This document shows positions 6,845 to 15,735 of a stretch of 18,579 bases of DNA, piece after piece. Position numbers and translations under genes: made by a program. The DNA comes from Thermohalobaculum sp038524325. GTDB taxonomy: Bacteria > Pseudomonadota > Alphaproteobacteria > Rhodobacterales > Rhodobacteraceae. The stretch is from contig JBCBIS010000074.1 of NCBI GenBank assembly GCA_038524325.1, positions 1 through 18,579 on the forward strand, in the 5' to 3' direction. Below the pieces are notes generated by a model. That model had not been told where the DNA came from and made no database searches. It was given only the letters and a program-made list of their open reading frames with translations. Position 1 is the first letter of the stretch, and each line of letters opens with the position of its first letter.

Positions 6845-9061
6845 TCAGGCGGCCTCGGCCGGCTGGAAGCGGCCATAGAAGGTCTCGCCCTTCTCAGCCA
6901 TCTCGCGCAGCAGGGCCGGGGCGGTGAACCGCTCGCCATGTTTGGCGACCATGGCATCGCACATCTCGACCACTTTCGCCGGGCCGGTGATGTCGATCCA
7001 GCTCAACGGGCCGCCCGACCACGGCATATAGCCCCAGCCAAAGATGGCGCCGACATCGCCCTCGCGGATATCGAGCAGCACGTTTTCCTCCAAAGCCCGC
7101 ACCGCTTCCAGCGTCTGGCTGAGGATCAGGCGGGTCTTCACCTCCTCGACATCCGGCTGCTCTTCGGCCAGCGGGAAGTGGTCGGCGAGGCCCGCCCAGA
7201 GGCCCTGGCGCTTGCCCTTCTCGTCATAGTCGTAGAAGCCCTTGCCGTTCTTGCGCCCGAAACGGCCCAGATCGTCGACCATTTTCAGGATCAGGTCATC
7301 CGCTCCGCCCGGGACATAGCGGTTGCCCATCTGCTCTTTAGTCGCCTTCAGGATCTTGGCACCCAGATCCAGCGAGGTCTCGTCGTTGAGCTGCAGCGGC
7401 GGTACCGGCATACCCATCATCTTGCCCGCATTCTCAACCAGCGCCGGGGCGATCCCCTCGGCCACCATCGATCCGGCCTCGTTGATGTAAGGAATGATGC
7501 AGCGGTTGGCATAGAAATAGCGGGCATCGTTCACCACGATCGGCACCTTGCGGATCTGGCGAACATAATCGAGCGCCTTGGCCACGGCCACGTCGCCGGT
7601 TTTCTCGCCCTTGATGATCTCGACCAGCATCATCTTGTCGACCGGCGAGAAGAAGTGGATGCCGACGAACTGCTCTGGGCGGCTCGAGGCTTCGGCCAGC
7701 CCGGTGATCGGCAGGGTCGAGGTGTTGGAGGCAAAAATCGCATCGCCCGGGATCACCGCTTCGGTCTTGGCCGTCACATCGGCCTTGATCCCCGGATCCT
7801 CGAACACCGCCTCGACGATCAGGTCGCAGCCCGCCAAATCGGCGTAATCGGTGGTGGTATGGATGCGGCCCAGAACCTCGGCCTTTTTCTCCTCGGTCAC
7901 CTTCTTGCGGCTGATGCCTTTGTCGAGGATGCCTTCGGAATAGGCTTTGCCCTTGGCCACCGCGTCATCGTCCCGGTCGAGCAGCACCACCTCGATCCCC
8001 GCATTGGCCGAGACATAGGCGATGCCGGCCCCCATCATGCCTGCGCCCAGTACGCCGACCTTGCTGACCGTCTGATCGGGCACGTCCTTGGGCCGGACAG
8101 CGCCTTTCTCCAGCGCCTGCTTGTTGAGGAAAACCGAGCGGATCATCGCCTCGGAGCGCGGGTCCATCAATACTTTGGTGAACCAGCGCGCCTCGATCCT
8201 CAGCGCGCTGTCGATATCGACCACGCCGCCTTCATAGATCGCTGACATCATCGCGCTGACATTGACCATGTTGTTCATGGTCTTGCCGGCGGCCATGGCA
8301 GCGGCCCCCACGAACATCGGAAAGCCGGGCGCGGTATAGGGCGCGCCGCCGGGGAATTTAAAGCCCTTCTGGTCCCAGGGCTTGACCGCGTCCTTCTCGG
8401 TCGCGTTGCGCAGCCAGGTCTTGGCGGTCTCGAGCAGATCTTCGGCGGGGACGACCTCATCGATCAGACCGGCGGATTTCGCCTTTTTCGGATCGACCGT
8501 CTTGCCCTGCATTAGAAACTCGCCCGCGCCCATCAGGCCCAGCATCCGAGGCAGACGCGTCGCCCCGCCACCGCCGGGGAAGACGCCGACCATCACCTCG
8601 GGCAGGCCGATCTTGGCCTTCAGATTATCAGCCACGATCCGGCGATGCGCGGCCAGCGCGATCTCATAGACCCCGCCCAGCATGGTGCCGGGGCTGGCCA
8701 CGACCATCGGCTTGCCGCCCTTCAGCGTCTTCGGGTCCGCCCCGCCGCGCTCGATCTTGCGGAAAATCTGGTGCAGCCCCATCGAGAATTCGAACATGGC
8801 CTGGGCAACATCTTCCCCCCGCGCCTCGGCGGCCTTCTTGGCCCCTGCCAGCATGGACAGATCGGCACCGGCCCCGAGATCCTTCTTCGCCGAGGTGAAC
8901 ACCGCGCCCTTGATCGCCTCGTCGGCCAGATAAGCGTCGACGATCGCGTCGAGTTCGGCATTGAACTCCATATCGATCACGTTCATCGAGGCGTCGGCCT
9001 TGTCCCAGGTGATCACGGCGATCTCGCCATCGGTTTCGTAGGTGAAGTTCTTGTAGGTCAT
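6845..9061 (-). CDS. fadJ: Enoyl-CoA hydratase/3-hydroxyacyl-CoA dehydrogenase (FadJ/FadB-like alpha subunit)
   Basis: This 738-residue multifunctional beta-oxidation enzyme hydrates trans-2-enoyl-CoA and then oxidises L-3-hydroxyacyl-CoA with NAD. The N-terminal crotonase domain (about 1-200) has the catalytic glutamate candidates in VYEIALAAHRR (Glu133) and GLPEVMVGVFPGGGG (Glu155). The dehydrogenase domain begins near 333 with VGVLGAGMMGAGIA (motif glycines 339-344). The catalytic histidine is in VGIHFFSP (His469), with Glu481 in the following EII. Length fits the FadB/FadJ family (about 710-730). The ATG at 9061 has GGAGGGG upstream, and the cupin gene ends 16 bp before it, so it is the last gene of the operon. 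The usual NxxGF-type stretch reads NDARYFYANR. The symbol is given by family; FadB versus FadJ is not separable here. Confidence 0.95.
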   Translation of the reverse strand: MTYKNFTYETDGEIAVITWDKADASMNVIDMEFNAELDAIVDAYLADEAIKGAVFTSAKKDLGAGADLSMLAGAKKAAEARGEDVAQAMFEFSMGLHQIFRKIERGGADPKTLKGGKPMVVASPGTMLGGVYEIALAAHRRIVADNLKAKIGLPEVMVGVFPGGGGATRLPRMLGLMGAGEFLMQGKTVDPKKAKSAGLIDEVVPAEDLLETAKTWLRNATEKDAVKPWDQKGFKFPGGAPYTAPGFPMFVGAAAMAAGKTMNNMVNVSAMMSAIYEGGVVDIDSALRIEARWFTKVLMDPRSEAMIRSVFLNKQALEKGAVRPKDVPDQTVSKVGVLGAGMMGAGIAYVSANAGIEVVLLDRDDDAVAKGKAYSEGILDKGISRKKVTEEKKAEVLGRIHTTTDYADLAGCDLIVEAVFEDPGIKADVTAKTEAVIPGDAIFASNTSTLPITGLAEASSRPEQFVGIHFFSPVDKMMLVEIIKGEKTGDVAVAKALDYVRQIRKVPIVVNDARYFYANRCIIPYINEAGSMVAEGIAPALVENAGKMMGMPVPPLQLNDETSLDLGAKILKATKEQMGNRYVPGGADDLILKMVDDLGRFGRKNGKGFYDYDEKGKRQGLWAGLADHFPLAEEQPDVEEVKTRLILSQTLEAVRALEENVLLDIREGDVGAIFGWGYMPWSGGPLSWIDITGPAKVVEMCDAMVAKHGERFTAPALLREMAEKGETFYGRFQPAEAA

Positions 9062-9077
9062 GTCCCCTCCTTCAGGG

Positions 9078-9539
9078 TCAGTCGGCGGGCCGCCCGTTCT
9101 TCAGCGCAAAGCGGGATTGGCCGCCCGCCGTGCGCAACATCAGGTCGACATCCGAGTAGAAAGCCGTGTCGTTTTGCGCCCGGGTGCCAATGCAGAGATA
9201 CTGCGCCGGGGCCTCCGAGCGGTTCTGCAGATGATGCCCGTTCTCCTCGCCCGCCTTGAAGCCCGCGGCTTCCCCGGCAGTCAGCGGTGTCTCACCCTCA
9301 TTCTCCACCAGCACCAGGTCACCGGAGAGGACATAGACGAGCTCGTCCTCATCCGTATGCCAGTGGCGCAGCGAGGAGGTCGCCCCCGGCTCCAGCGTCA
9401 CCAGGACGGCGCCGAACTGGGTCAGACCGGCGGCATCACCCAAGGCGACGAAGCTGCGCTGACCCATCTGGCTGGCATAGGGCGCGGGATAGCGCGACCC
9501 CGTGAAGGGCGTGATGGCATCGAGATTGATCTTTGGCAT
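9078..9539 (-). CDS. Cupin-domain protein in the beta-oxidation operon
   Basis: A 153-residue single-domain cupin. The first motif fits G(X)6HXH(X)4E(X)6G, with His59, His61, Glu66 and Gly73 around SLRHWHTDEDELVYVLSG. The second motif is partly changed: AGEENGHHLQN keeps His102/His103 and Asn106 but lacks the usual proline. Metal binding through His59, His61, Glu66 and a later His is therefore plausible. The ATG at 9539 is supported by AAGGGGGA; longer in-frame starts lack ribosome sites. It lies 16 bp upstream of fadJ and 121 bp after the thiolase gene. A role in the pathway (sensing, isomerisation or small-molecule binding) is inferred only from position. Confidence 0.85.
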   Translation of the reverse strand: MPKINLDAITPFTGSRYPAPYASQMGQRSFVALGDAAGLTQFGAVLVTLEPGATSSLRHWHTDEDELVYVLSGDLVLVENEGETPLTAGEAAGFKAGEENGHHLQNRSEAPAQYLCIGTRAQNDTAFYSDVDLMLRTAGGQSRFALKNGRPAD

Positions 9540-9598
9540 GGGGTCCCCCTTGGATGGTCCTAGGGAAAGGCACGTCAGCATTGGCTCTCTCCGGCGGT

Positions 9599-9619
9599 AG
9601 AGCGGTTTTACACCGCTCT
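9599..9619. promoter_or_regulatory. Inverted repeat upstream of the cupin-fadJ pair
   Basis: AGAGCGG (9599-9605) and CCGCTCT (9613-9619) are perfect 7-bp arms around TTTTACA. The repeat lies in the only sizeable gap inside the fad operon (121 bp), 60 bp upstream of the cupin start and 42 bp past the thiolase stop. It has no following T-tract on the minus strand. It may be an operator, an mRNA-processing hairpin or an attenuating structure. A convincing promoter was not found beside it. Confidence 0.45.
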
Positions 9620-9660
9620 GGGGTTCCATGACACAAAGATGCAACGGGAAGGCGACTGTC

Positions 9661-10872
9661 TCAGACGCGTTCCAGCACGGTGGCCGCGCCCATCCCCGAC
9701 GCGACGCACAGCGTGGCGAGGCCCGTCTCCTTGTCCTGCCGCTCCATCTCGTCCAGCAGGGTGCCGATGATCATCGCCCCGGTGGCCCCCAACGGGTGGC
9801 CGAGCGCGATCGAGCCGCCATTCACATTCACCTTGGCATGGTCGGCATCGAAGGCCTGCAGGAAGCGCAGCACGACCGAGGCAAACGCCTCGTTCACCTC
9901 GAAAAGATCGAAATCCGAGATCTGCATGCCGGTCTCGCGCAGCACTTTCTCGGTGGTCGGCACGGGGCCGATCAGGTTGATGCAGGGCTCGTTGCCCAGT
10001 TTGGCGGTGTGCTTGATCCGGGCGCGCGGTTTCAGGCCCAGCTTCTCGCCGATCTCCTTGGTGCCGATCAGCACCGCCGAGGCCCCGTCGACAATGCCCG
10101 AGGAATTGCCCGCATGGTGCACATGGTTGATCTTTTCCAGCTCCGGATAGCGCATCAGGGCCACGGCGTCGAAGCCGGGCATCACCTCGCCCTGCTCCTT
10201 GAAGGCGGGTTTCAGCGCGCCCAGCGACTGCATATCGGTGCCGGGGCGAGGATATTCATCACTGTCCAAGATTGTGATGCCGTTCACATCCTTCACCGGA
10301 ACGACGGATTTCGAGAAGCGATTATCGGCCATCGCCGCAGCGGCGCGTTTCTGGCTCTCGACCGCATAGGCATCGCAATCATCGCGGCTGAAGCCGTATT
10401 TCGTCGCGATGATATCAGCCGAGATCCCCTGCGGCACGAAATATTGCGGCATGGCCAGGGTCGGGTCGATGGCCGAGGGCGCACCGTCCGAGCCCATGGG
10501 CACCCGCCCCATCACCTCGACCCCGCCCGCGACATAGAGATCGCCGGCCCCGCCGCGCACCTGGTTGGCGGCCATGTTCACCGCCTCCATGCCACTCGCG
10601 CAGAACCGGTTGATCTGCAAGCCCGGCACGTTCTCGGCATACTCGGCGGCGAAGACCGCGTTGCGCCCGATATTGCCGCCATTCTCGCCCACGGCGGTGA
10701 CGCAGCCCATGATGACATCCTCGACCAGCGAGGTGTCCAGGTTGTTGCGGTCCCGGATCTCCTTCAGCGTGGTGGCGGCCAGGGCGACCGAGGTGACCTC
10801 GTGCAGCGAGCCATCCTTGCGGCCCTTGCCGCGCGGGGTGCGCACGGCGTCATAGATATAGGCGTCTGTCAT
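9661..10872 (-). CDS. fadA: Acetyl-CoA C-acyltransferase (3-ketoacyl-CoA thiolase)
   Basis: This 403-residue thiolase cleaves 3-ketoacyl-CoA with CoA to acetyl-CoA and a shortened acyl-CoA, the last beta-oxidation step. The nucleophilic cysteine is Cys91 in NRFCASGM. NEAFA is present in FEVNEAFASVV, the catalytic histidine is in GGSIALGHPLGATG (His359), and the second cysteine is Cys389 in ATLCVASGMGAA. Length is normal. The ATG at 10872 has GGAGAGA upstream, overlapping the end of the DUF2855 gene 13 bp away. The placement beside fadJ and fadD favours a degradative FadA role over a biosynthetic one. The symbol is by role. Confidence 0.95.
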   Translation of the reverse strand: MTDAYIYDAVRTPRGKGRKDGSLHEVTSVALAATTLKEIRDRNNLDTSLVEDVIMGCVTAVGENGGNIGRNAVFAAEYAENVPGLQINRFCASGMEAVNMAANQVRGGAGDLYVAGGVEVMGRVPMGSDGAPSAIDPTLAMPQYFVPQGISADIIATKYGFSRDDCDAYAVESQKRAAAAMADNRFSKSVVPVKDVNGITILDSDEYPRPGTDMQSLGALKPAFKEQGEVMPGFDAVALMRYPELEKINHVHHAGNSSGIVDGASAVLIGTKEIGEKLGLKPRARIKHTAKLGNEPCINLIGPVPTTEKVLRETGMQISDFDLFEVNEAFASVVLRFLQAFDADHAKVNVNGGSIALGHPLGATGAMIIGTLLDEMERQDKETGLATLCVASGMGAATVLERV

Positions 10873-10885
10873 CGTCTCTCTCCTG

Positions 10886-11956
10886 TCAAAGGGTCACGAT
10901 ATGGCCGTCCGCGGGCGCCGCGCGCCCCTGGGCCAGGTCTCGATAGATCTCGGCCGCGGCGGGCAGGCCGCTGTGCTCACGCAGGGTCAGCCAGCCGGTA
11001 TGGTCGCGGGCCAGGCGGCGCCAGGCCTCCATGATCCGGCCCTCGACCACGCCCGGCCCCCAATCCTCGCGGCGCTTTTTCACCTGGGCGGGGGCAAAGA
11101 AGAATTGCGCTTGTGGGCCGGGCATCTCGGCACCCTGCTCGAACTTGTCCCAATGGCTGAGGCCGACGGCGCAGGAATGCGCCAGGCTCTCGTCCAGGGT
11201 GGTATGCACCGCCCGGCGGACCTGCGTGTTGCCGGACATGTCGACATAGACCGAAGCGCGGGCGCTGAGCCCCTCGGCCACTGCGTCATATGTCAAGACG
11301 TCAGCGCAGACCCCGAGAGCCTCGACAAAATCACGATTGCCAGGCGAGGTCAGTCCGATCAGCGCCGGGGCATTCTCGTATTCTGCCACCAGTTGCATAA
11401 AGCCGATGGCGGTCTTCGAGGAGGCCGACCCTACCACGATCTGCTCCGCCCCGTACCAGGCATGGTCGAACAGAAAATCGGCCAAAACGTAGGAGGTGGC
11501 ATAGAGCGGATAGAGCAGGCCCATCCGATCCTCCAGCGCCGGCTCATGGCCCGGGATCCCGGCGAGGCGGAAATACTCGTTATAGACCGGCGGCAGCCCC
11601 TTTCGGTGCGGGGCGGTGTCAGTCCACGCAGTGTCGCGGATGCGGCCCGGCATGGCGACCAACTCCTCTGCCATCGGAAAAAAGCCGAAGACGCGTTCGC
11701 CGACGGGGATCTCTCCCACGCTCTCGATCACTTCGGCGATGCCCCAGACCGGCAGGCGGCCCTGCGCGTCCTCGCTGCCCGGGAAAAAATCCCAATAGCC
11801 GATCACACCCCCGGTGGCCGCATAGGTCACGTTGTTCGCTGTCAGCGCGAAATGCTGCAAGTGTAGCCGCACCTCACCCGCCGCCAGCGGAGCCGGGGCG
11901 ACATCGATCAGTTGGGCGCTGGTGATATCGCCCTTGCTGATCTCGAAGACCTGCAT
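10886..11956 (-). CDS. DUF2855 family protein (MDR-like), translationally coupled to fadH
   Basis: This 356-residue protein matches my recollection of the DUF2855 family, whose function is unknown. The N-terminal part (MQVFEISKGD to about 110) resembles the GroES-like domain of medium-chain reductases: EVRLHLQHFALTANNVTYA, then VWGIAEVIES and VGERVFGFFP. A Rossmann-like segment follows (about 172-203), where the usual glycine motif is replaced by VVGSASSKTAIGFMQLV. Its ATG overlaps the fadH stop by one base (TGATG), a strong sign of coupled translation. The thiolase starts 13 bp downstream. A role as a CoA-ester or enoyl reductase, or as a helper, is inference from context and fold. The family call is from recognition, not a search. 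Confidence 0.85.
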   Translation of the reverse strand: MQVFEISKGDITSAQLIDVAPAPLAAGEVRLHLQHFALTANNVTYAATGGVIGYWDFFPGSEDAQGRLPVWGIAEVIESVGEIPVGERVFGFFPMAEELVAMPGRIRDTAWTDTAPHRKGLPPVYNEYFRLAGIPGHEPALEDRMGLLYPLYATSYVLADFLFDHAWYGAEQIVVGSASSKTAIGFMQLVAEYENAPALIGLTSPGNRDFVEALGVCADVLTYDAVAEGLSARASVYVDMSGNTQVRRAVHTTLDESLAHSCAVGLSHWDKFEQGAEMPGPQAQFFFAPAQVKKRREDWGPGVVEGRIMEAWRRLARDHTGWLTLREHSGLPAAAEIYRDLAQGRAAPADGHIVTL

Positions 11957-13980
11957 CAGAGGGTCGCCGCCAGCCGGGCGCCCTGGTCGATCGCACGTTT
12001 GGCGTCGAGCTCGGCGGCTTCGTCGGCACCGCCGATCACATGGGTCTTGATGCCCTTCGCCTCCAGCGGCTCGGCGAGTTCACGCAGCGGGATCTGGCCC
12101 GAGCAAAGGACGATGGTGTCGACCTCCAGCCATTGCGGGTTCTCACGCCCTTCGCCCTGGCTGATGCGCAGGCCTTGGTCGCCGATCTCCTCGTAATTCA
12201 CGCCGCCGATCATCTCGACTGCCTTCATCTTGAGGCTGGCGCGGTGGATCCAGCCGGTGGTCTTGCCAAGCCCGGCGCCGTGCTTCTTCGCCTTGCGCTG
12301 CAACAGCGTGATCTTGCGCGGCGAGGGATGCGGCTGTGGCCCCTCGGGGCGCAAACCGCCCGGGGTGGCAGAGGGATCGCCAACGCCCCATTCGGTCATC
12401 CAGGCGCCCAGATCCTCGGTCGGGCTTTCCTCGGTCGTCAGGAACTCGCAGACATCGAAGCCGATGCCGCCCGCGCCGATCACCGCCACCTTCTGGCCCA
12501 CAGGCTTTTTGTGGCGGAGCACATCGATATAGTTGAGCACCTTGGCATGGTCCTGGCCCGGGATCTCCGGGTCGCGCGGCAGGACACCGGTGGCGAGGAT
12601 GACCTCGTCAAAGCCGGTCAGGTCCTCGGCGGAGACACGGGTCTCCAGATGCTGGTGCACCCCCTTCAGGTCGAGCTGGCGGCGGTAGTAATCCACCATG
12701 TGCCAGAACTCTTCCTTACCCGGGATCTGCTTGGCCATGTTGAGCTGGCCGCCGATCTCCGAGGCGGCGTCGTAGAGATGCACCTCATGCCCCCGCTCCG
12801 CCGCGACCAGAGCGGTCGAGAGGCCGGCGGGGCCGGCACCCACCACGGCGATCTTCTTCGGCGTATCGGTGGGGGTATAGACCAGCTCGGTCTCGTTGCA
12901 GGCGCGGGGGTTGACCAGGCAGCTCGAGACCTTGCCCTGGAAGGTGTGGTCGAGACAGGCCTGGTTGCAGCCGATGCAGATATTGATCTCGTCGGCCCGG
13001 CCCTCGGCAGCTTTCTTGACGAACTCGCTATCGGCCAGGAAGGGCCGCGCCATCGAGACCATGTCGGCATCGCCCGCGGCCAGGATCGCCTCGGCCTTGT
13101 CCGGGGTGTTGATCCGGTTGGTTGTGATCAACGGAATCGAAACCTCGCCCATCATCTTGCGGGTGACCCAGGTGAAAGCGCCGCGGGGGACCGAGGTGGC
13201 GATGGTCGGGATCCGCGCCTCGTGCCAGCCGATGCCGGTGTTGATGATGCTGGCACCTGCGGCCTCGACCGCTTTGGCGAGGGTCACCACTTCGTCCCAG
13301 GTCTGGCCGTTCGGGATCAGGTCGATCATGCTCAGGCGGTAGATGATGATGAAATCCTCGCCGACCGCCTCGCGGACCCGGCGCACGATCTCGACAGGGA
13401 AGCGCATGCGGTTGGCATAGGGCCCGCCCCACTCATCCTCGCGCTTGTTCACATGAGTGACGAGGAACTGATTGATCAGATACCCCTCGGAGCCCATGAT
13501 CTCGACACCGTCGAACCCGGCCTCACGGGCGAGCTTGGCGCATTGGGCGTAATCGGCGATCTGTTTCTCGATGCCCGCCGCGTCCAATTCCGCCGGGGCG
13601 AACGGTGTGATCGGCGATTTGACCGCCGAGCAAGAGACGGCATCGGGCGAATAGGCATAGCGCCCGGCATGGAGGATCTGCATCGCGATCCGGCCACCGG
13701 CTTCGTGCACAGCGTCGGTGGTGATCCGGTGCTCGGCCACCTCCTCCTGCGTGGTCAGCTTGCCCGCACCCTTGAAGACCGCGCCTTCCTCGTTCGGCGA
13801 GACCCCGCCGGTGACCATCAGACCGACCCCGCCCCGCGCACGCTCGGCGAAATAGGCGGCGACCTTGTGGTGATCGCCGCGATCCTCCAGCCCGGTATGC
13901 ATCGAGCCCATCAGCACCCGGTTGGGCAGCGTGACATGGCCAAGATCGAGCGGCTTCAGCAGGTGGGGATAGGCGGTCAT
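11956..13980 (-). CDS. fadH: 2,4-dienoyl-CoA reductase (NADPH), FadH-like
   Basis: This 674-residue iron-sulfur flavoenzyme of the old-yellow-enzyme family reduces 2,4-dienoyl-CoA so that unsaturated fatty acids can pass through beta-oxidation. The N-terminal TIM barrel (1 to about 330) carries active-site candidates Tyr167 in SEGYLINQF and His253 in GIGWHEARIP. The 4Fe-4S ligands are CIGCNQAC and a later cysteine (Cys335, 338, 342, 354). The FAD motif GAGPAG is at 381-386, and a second nucleotide-binding motif reads VIGAGGIGFD. The C-terminal stretch GLGKTTGWIHR and the end AIDQGARLA closely follow E. coli FadH. It starts with ATG overlapping the ligase stop by 4 bp (ATGA) and ends in a TGATG overlap with the DUF2855 gene. 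Confidence 0.95.
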   Translation of the reverse strand: MTAYPHLLKPLDLGHVTLPNRVLMGSMHTGLEDRGDHHKVAAYFAERARGGVGLMVTGGVSPNEEGAVFKGAGKLTTQEEVAEHRITTDAVHEAGGRIAMQILHAGRYAYSPDAVSCSAVKSPITPFAPAELDAAGIEKQIADYAQCAKLAREAGFDGVEIMGSEGYLINQFLVTHVNKREDEWGGPYANRMRFPVEIVRRVREAVGEDFIIIYRLSMIDLIPNGQTWDEVVTLAKAVEAAGASIINTGIGWHEARIPTIATSVPRGAFTWVTRKMMGEVSIPLITTNRINTPDKAEAILAAGDADMVSMARPFLADSEFVKKAAEGRADEINICIGCNQACLDHTFQGKVSSCLVNPRACNETELVYTPTDTPKKIAVVGAGPAGLSTALVAAERGHEVHLYDAASEIGGQLNMAKQIPGKEEFWHMVDYYRRQLDLKGVHQHLETRVSAEDLTGFDEVILATGVLPRDPEIPGQDHAKVLNYIDVLRHKKPVGQKVAVIGAGGIGFDVCEFLTTEESPTEDLGAWMTEWGVGDPSATPGGLRPEGPQPHPSPRKITLLQRKAKKHGAGLGKTTGWIHRASLKMKAVEMIGGVNYEEIGDQGLRISQGEGRENPQWLEVDTIVLCSGQIPLRELAEPLEAKGIKTHVIGGADEAAELDAKRAIDQGARLAATL

Positions 13981-15629
13981 TGGCGAAGTTCCTTGCGCAG
14001 CACCTTGCCGACCGGGCTCTTCGGCAGATCCTCGACAAAGGTGACAATGCTGGGGCGTTTATAGGCGGTCAGGTTGGACTTGCAGTGCTGCTTCACCGCA
14101 TCTTCGGTCAGGGCCGGGTCCTTCTTGATGACGAAGAGCTTCGGCGTCTCGCCGGTCTTCTCAGAGGGCACGCCGATACAGGCGCATTCCAGCACCTCGG
14201 GCATCTCGGCCACCACGCCCTCGATCTCGGTCGGGAAGACGTTGAAACCCGAGACGATGATCATGTCCTTCTTGCGGTCGACGATTTTGAAGCGACCATG
14301 TGCGTCCATGACCGCGATATCGCCGGTCTTGAAGAATCCGTCTTTGGTGAAGGCTTTTGCCGTCTCCTCGGGCCGGTTGAAATAGCCGTCGAAGACCTGC
14401 GGGCCCTTGGCGCAAAGCTCGCCCGGCTCGCCCGGGGGCACCTCGTTTTCCTCCTCGTCGCGCAGGCTGATCACGGTGCCAGGGATCGGATGCCCCACGG
14501 TTCCCGTGAACTCCATGGTCGAGGAGTGGTTACCGGTGAGGACAGGCGAGGTCTCGGACAGGCCATAGCCCTCCAAGATCGGGCGGCCGGTCACGTTCTG
14601 CCAACGGTCCGAGGTGTCCTTCAGCGTTGCCGTCCCGCCGCCAAAGCTGCATTTCAACTCGCTGAAATCGAGCTCGGCAAAGCCCGGCGTGTTCAGGAGA
14701 CCGTTGAACAGGGTGTTCACGCCGGGGATCATCCCGAAGGGTTTTCCCTTCAGCTCCTTGACGAAGCCCTTCATGTCGCGCGGGTTCGGGATCAGAAGCT
14801 GGCGATACCCGTTCTGGAACGCGATCAGCGCCATGCCCAGCGCGAAGATATGGTAGAGCGGCAATGACTGGACCACGCGCGCGCCGGGCGACGGCAGGCC
14901 ATCTCCGTTATAGGCGATGCTCTGCGCGACATTCGAGACCACGTTGCGGTGACGCAGCACTGCGCCTTTTGCCACGCCGGTCGTGCCGCCGGTATACTGG
15001 ATGAAAGCGATGTCATCGGGTCCCAGCTCGACCCTCTGCATCGGCTTTTTCGCGCCCTCGGCCAGCGCGGCGCGGAAGCTGATGGCATGCGGCAGGTCAA
15101 AGCCGGGCACCATCTTTTTCAGATGTTTTACCACCATGTTGACCAGGGTGCGCTTCAGCGCGGGCAGCATGTCTCCCATCCGGGCGATGATGACGTGATC
15201 GACCTCGGTATCGGCGATCACCTCTTCCAGCGTCGCGGCGAAATTCTCGAGGATCACGATCGCCTTCGCGCCGGAATCGTTCAGTTGGTGGCGCAGCTCG
15301 CGCGCGGTGTAGAGCGGGTTGACATTCACCGAGGTGAACCCGCCGCGCAGAATGCCGAAACTGGCGACGCCGAACTGGCCGATATTCGGCATCATGATCG
15401 CCACGCGGTCGCCGCGCTCGAGGCCAATGCCCTGGAGGTACGAGGCGAAATCGGCTGCCCGGCGGTCCAGATCGGCAAAGGTGTAGGAATGGCCGAGACA
15501 TTCGGCGCAGACTTGCGGGCCATAGCGACCGCAGGCGTCTTCGATCAGATGGACGATGGAGGGATGGGTCTCGAGCGGGGCGTCATAGTCGACACCTTCG
15601 GGGTAATGTGCCAGCCACGGATGGCTCAT
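13977..15629 (-). CDS. fadD: Long-chain acyl-CoA ligase (FadD-like)
   Basis: This 550-residue AMP-forming ligase of the ANL superfamily activates fatty acids to acyl-CoA with ATP, opening the pathway. Motifs in order are the P-loop YTGGTTGVAKG (212-222), the adenine/adenylate site EGYGLSETSP (353-362), the fatty-acyl signature around DGFFKTGDIAV (430-440) through DRKKDMIIVSGFNVFP (451-466), and the C-terminal lysine in SPVGKVLRKELR (Lys542). The ATG at 15629 is chosen because AGGGAGA lies just upstream; an in-frame ATG at 15734 would put the start at the promoter-like region and has no ribosome site. It is the first gene of the fad operon, with a leader of about 100 bases after the candidate promoter. 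Confidence 0.93.
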   Translation of the reverse strand: MSHPWLAHYPEGVDYDAPLETHPSIVHLIEDACGRYGPQVCAECLGHSYTFADLDRRAADFASYLQGIGLERGDRVAIMMPNIGQFGVASFGILRGGFTSVNVNPLYTARELRHQLNDSGAKAIVILENFAATLEEVIADTEVDHVIIARMGDMLPALKRTLVNMVVKHLKKMVPGFDLPHAISFRAALAEGAKKPMQRVELGPDDIAFIQYTGGTTGVAKGAVLRHRNVVSNVAQSIAYNGDGLPSPGARVVQSLPLYHIFALGMALIAFQNGYRQLLIPNPRDMKGFVKELKGKPFGMIPGVNTLFNGLLNTPGFAELDFSELKCSFGGGTATLKDTSDRWQNVTGRPILEGYGLSETSPVLTGNHSSTMEFTGTVGHPIPGTVISLRDEEENEVPPGEPGELCAKGPQVFDGYFNRPEETAKAFTKDGFFKTGDIAVMDAHGRFKIVDRKKDMIIVSGFNVFPTEIEGVVAEMPEVLECACIGVPSEKTGETPKLFVIKKDPALTEDAVKQHCKSNLTAYKRPSIVTFVEDLPKSPVGKVLRKELRQ

Positions 15630-15735
15630 CTTCTCGTCTCCCTTATCGTCTCTCCCGGCCGGCGCTCGGTTTGAATGGCGCTCGATCCGGTAAGGCGCGG
15701 CCTGCCTCAGACCGTGCCCCACCTTGGGTGCCATC

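Noticed and set aside
6938..8245. 435-codon open frame on the + strand opposite fadJ
   Set aside because: It is an antisense shadow of a gene with clear catalytic motifs; no start signals are present.
9628..11034. 468-codon open frame on the + strand opposite the thiolase gene
   Set aside because: It is an antisense artefact; the thiolase on the minus strand has all active-site motifs.
12040..14064. Very long open frame on the + strand opposite the fadH gene
   Set aside because: It mirrors the codon phase of fadH. High GC removes stops on the opposite strand, and the translation has no recognisable fold and no ribosome site.
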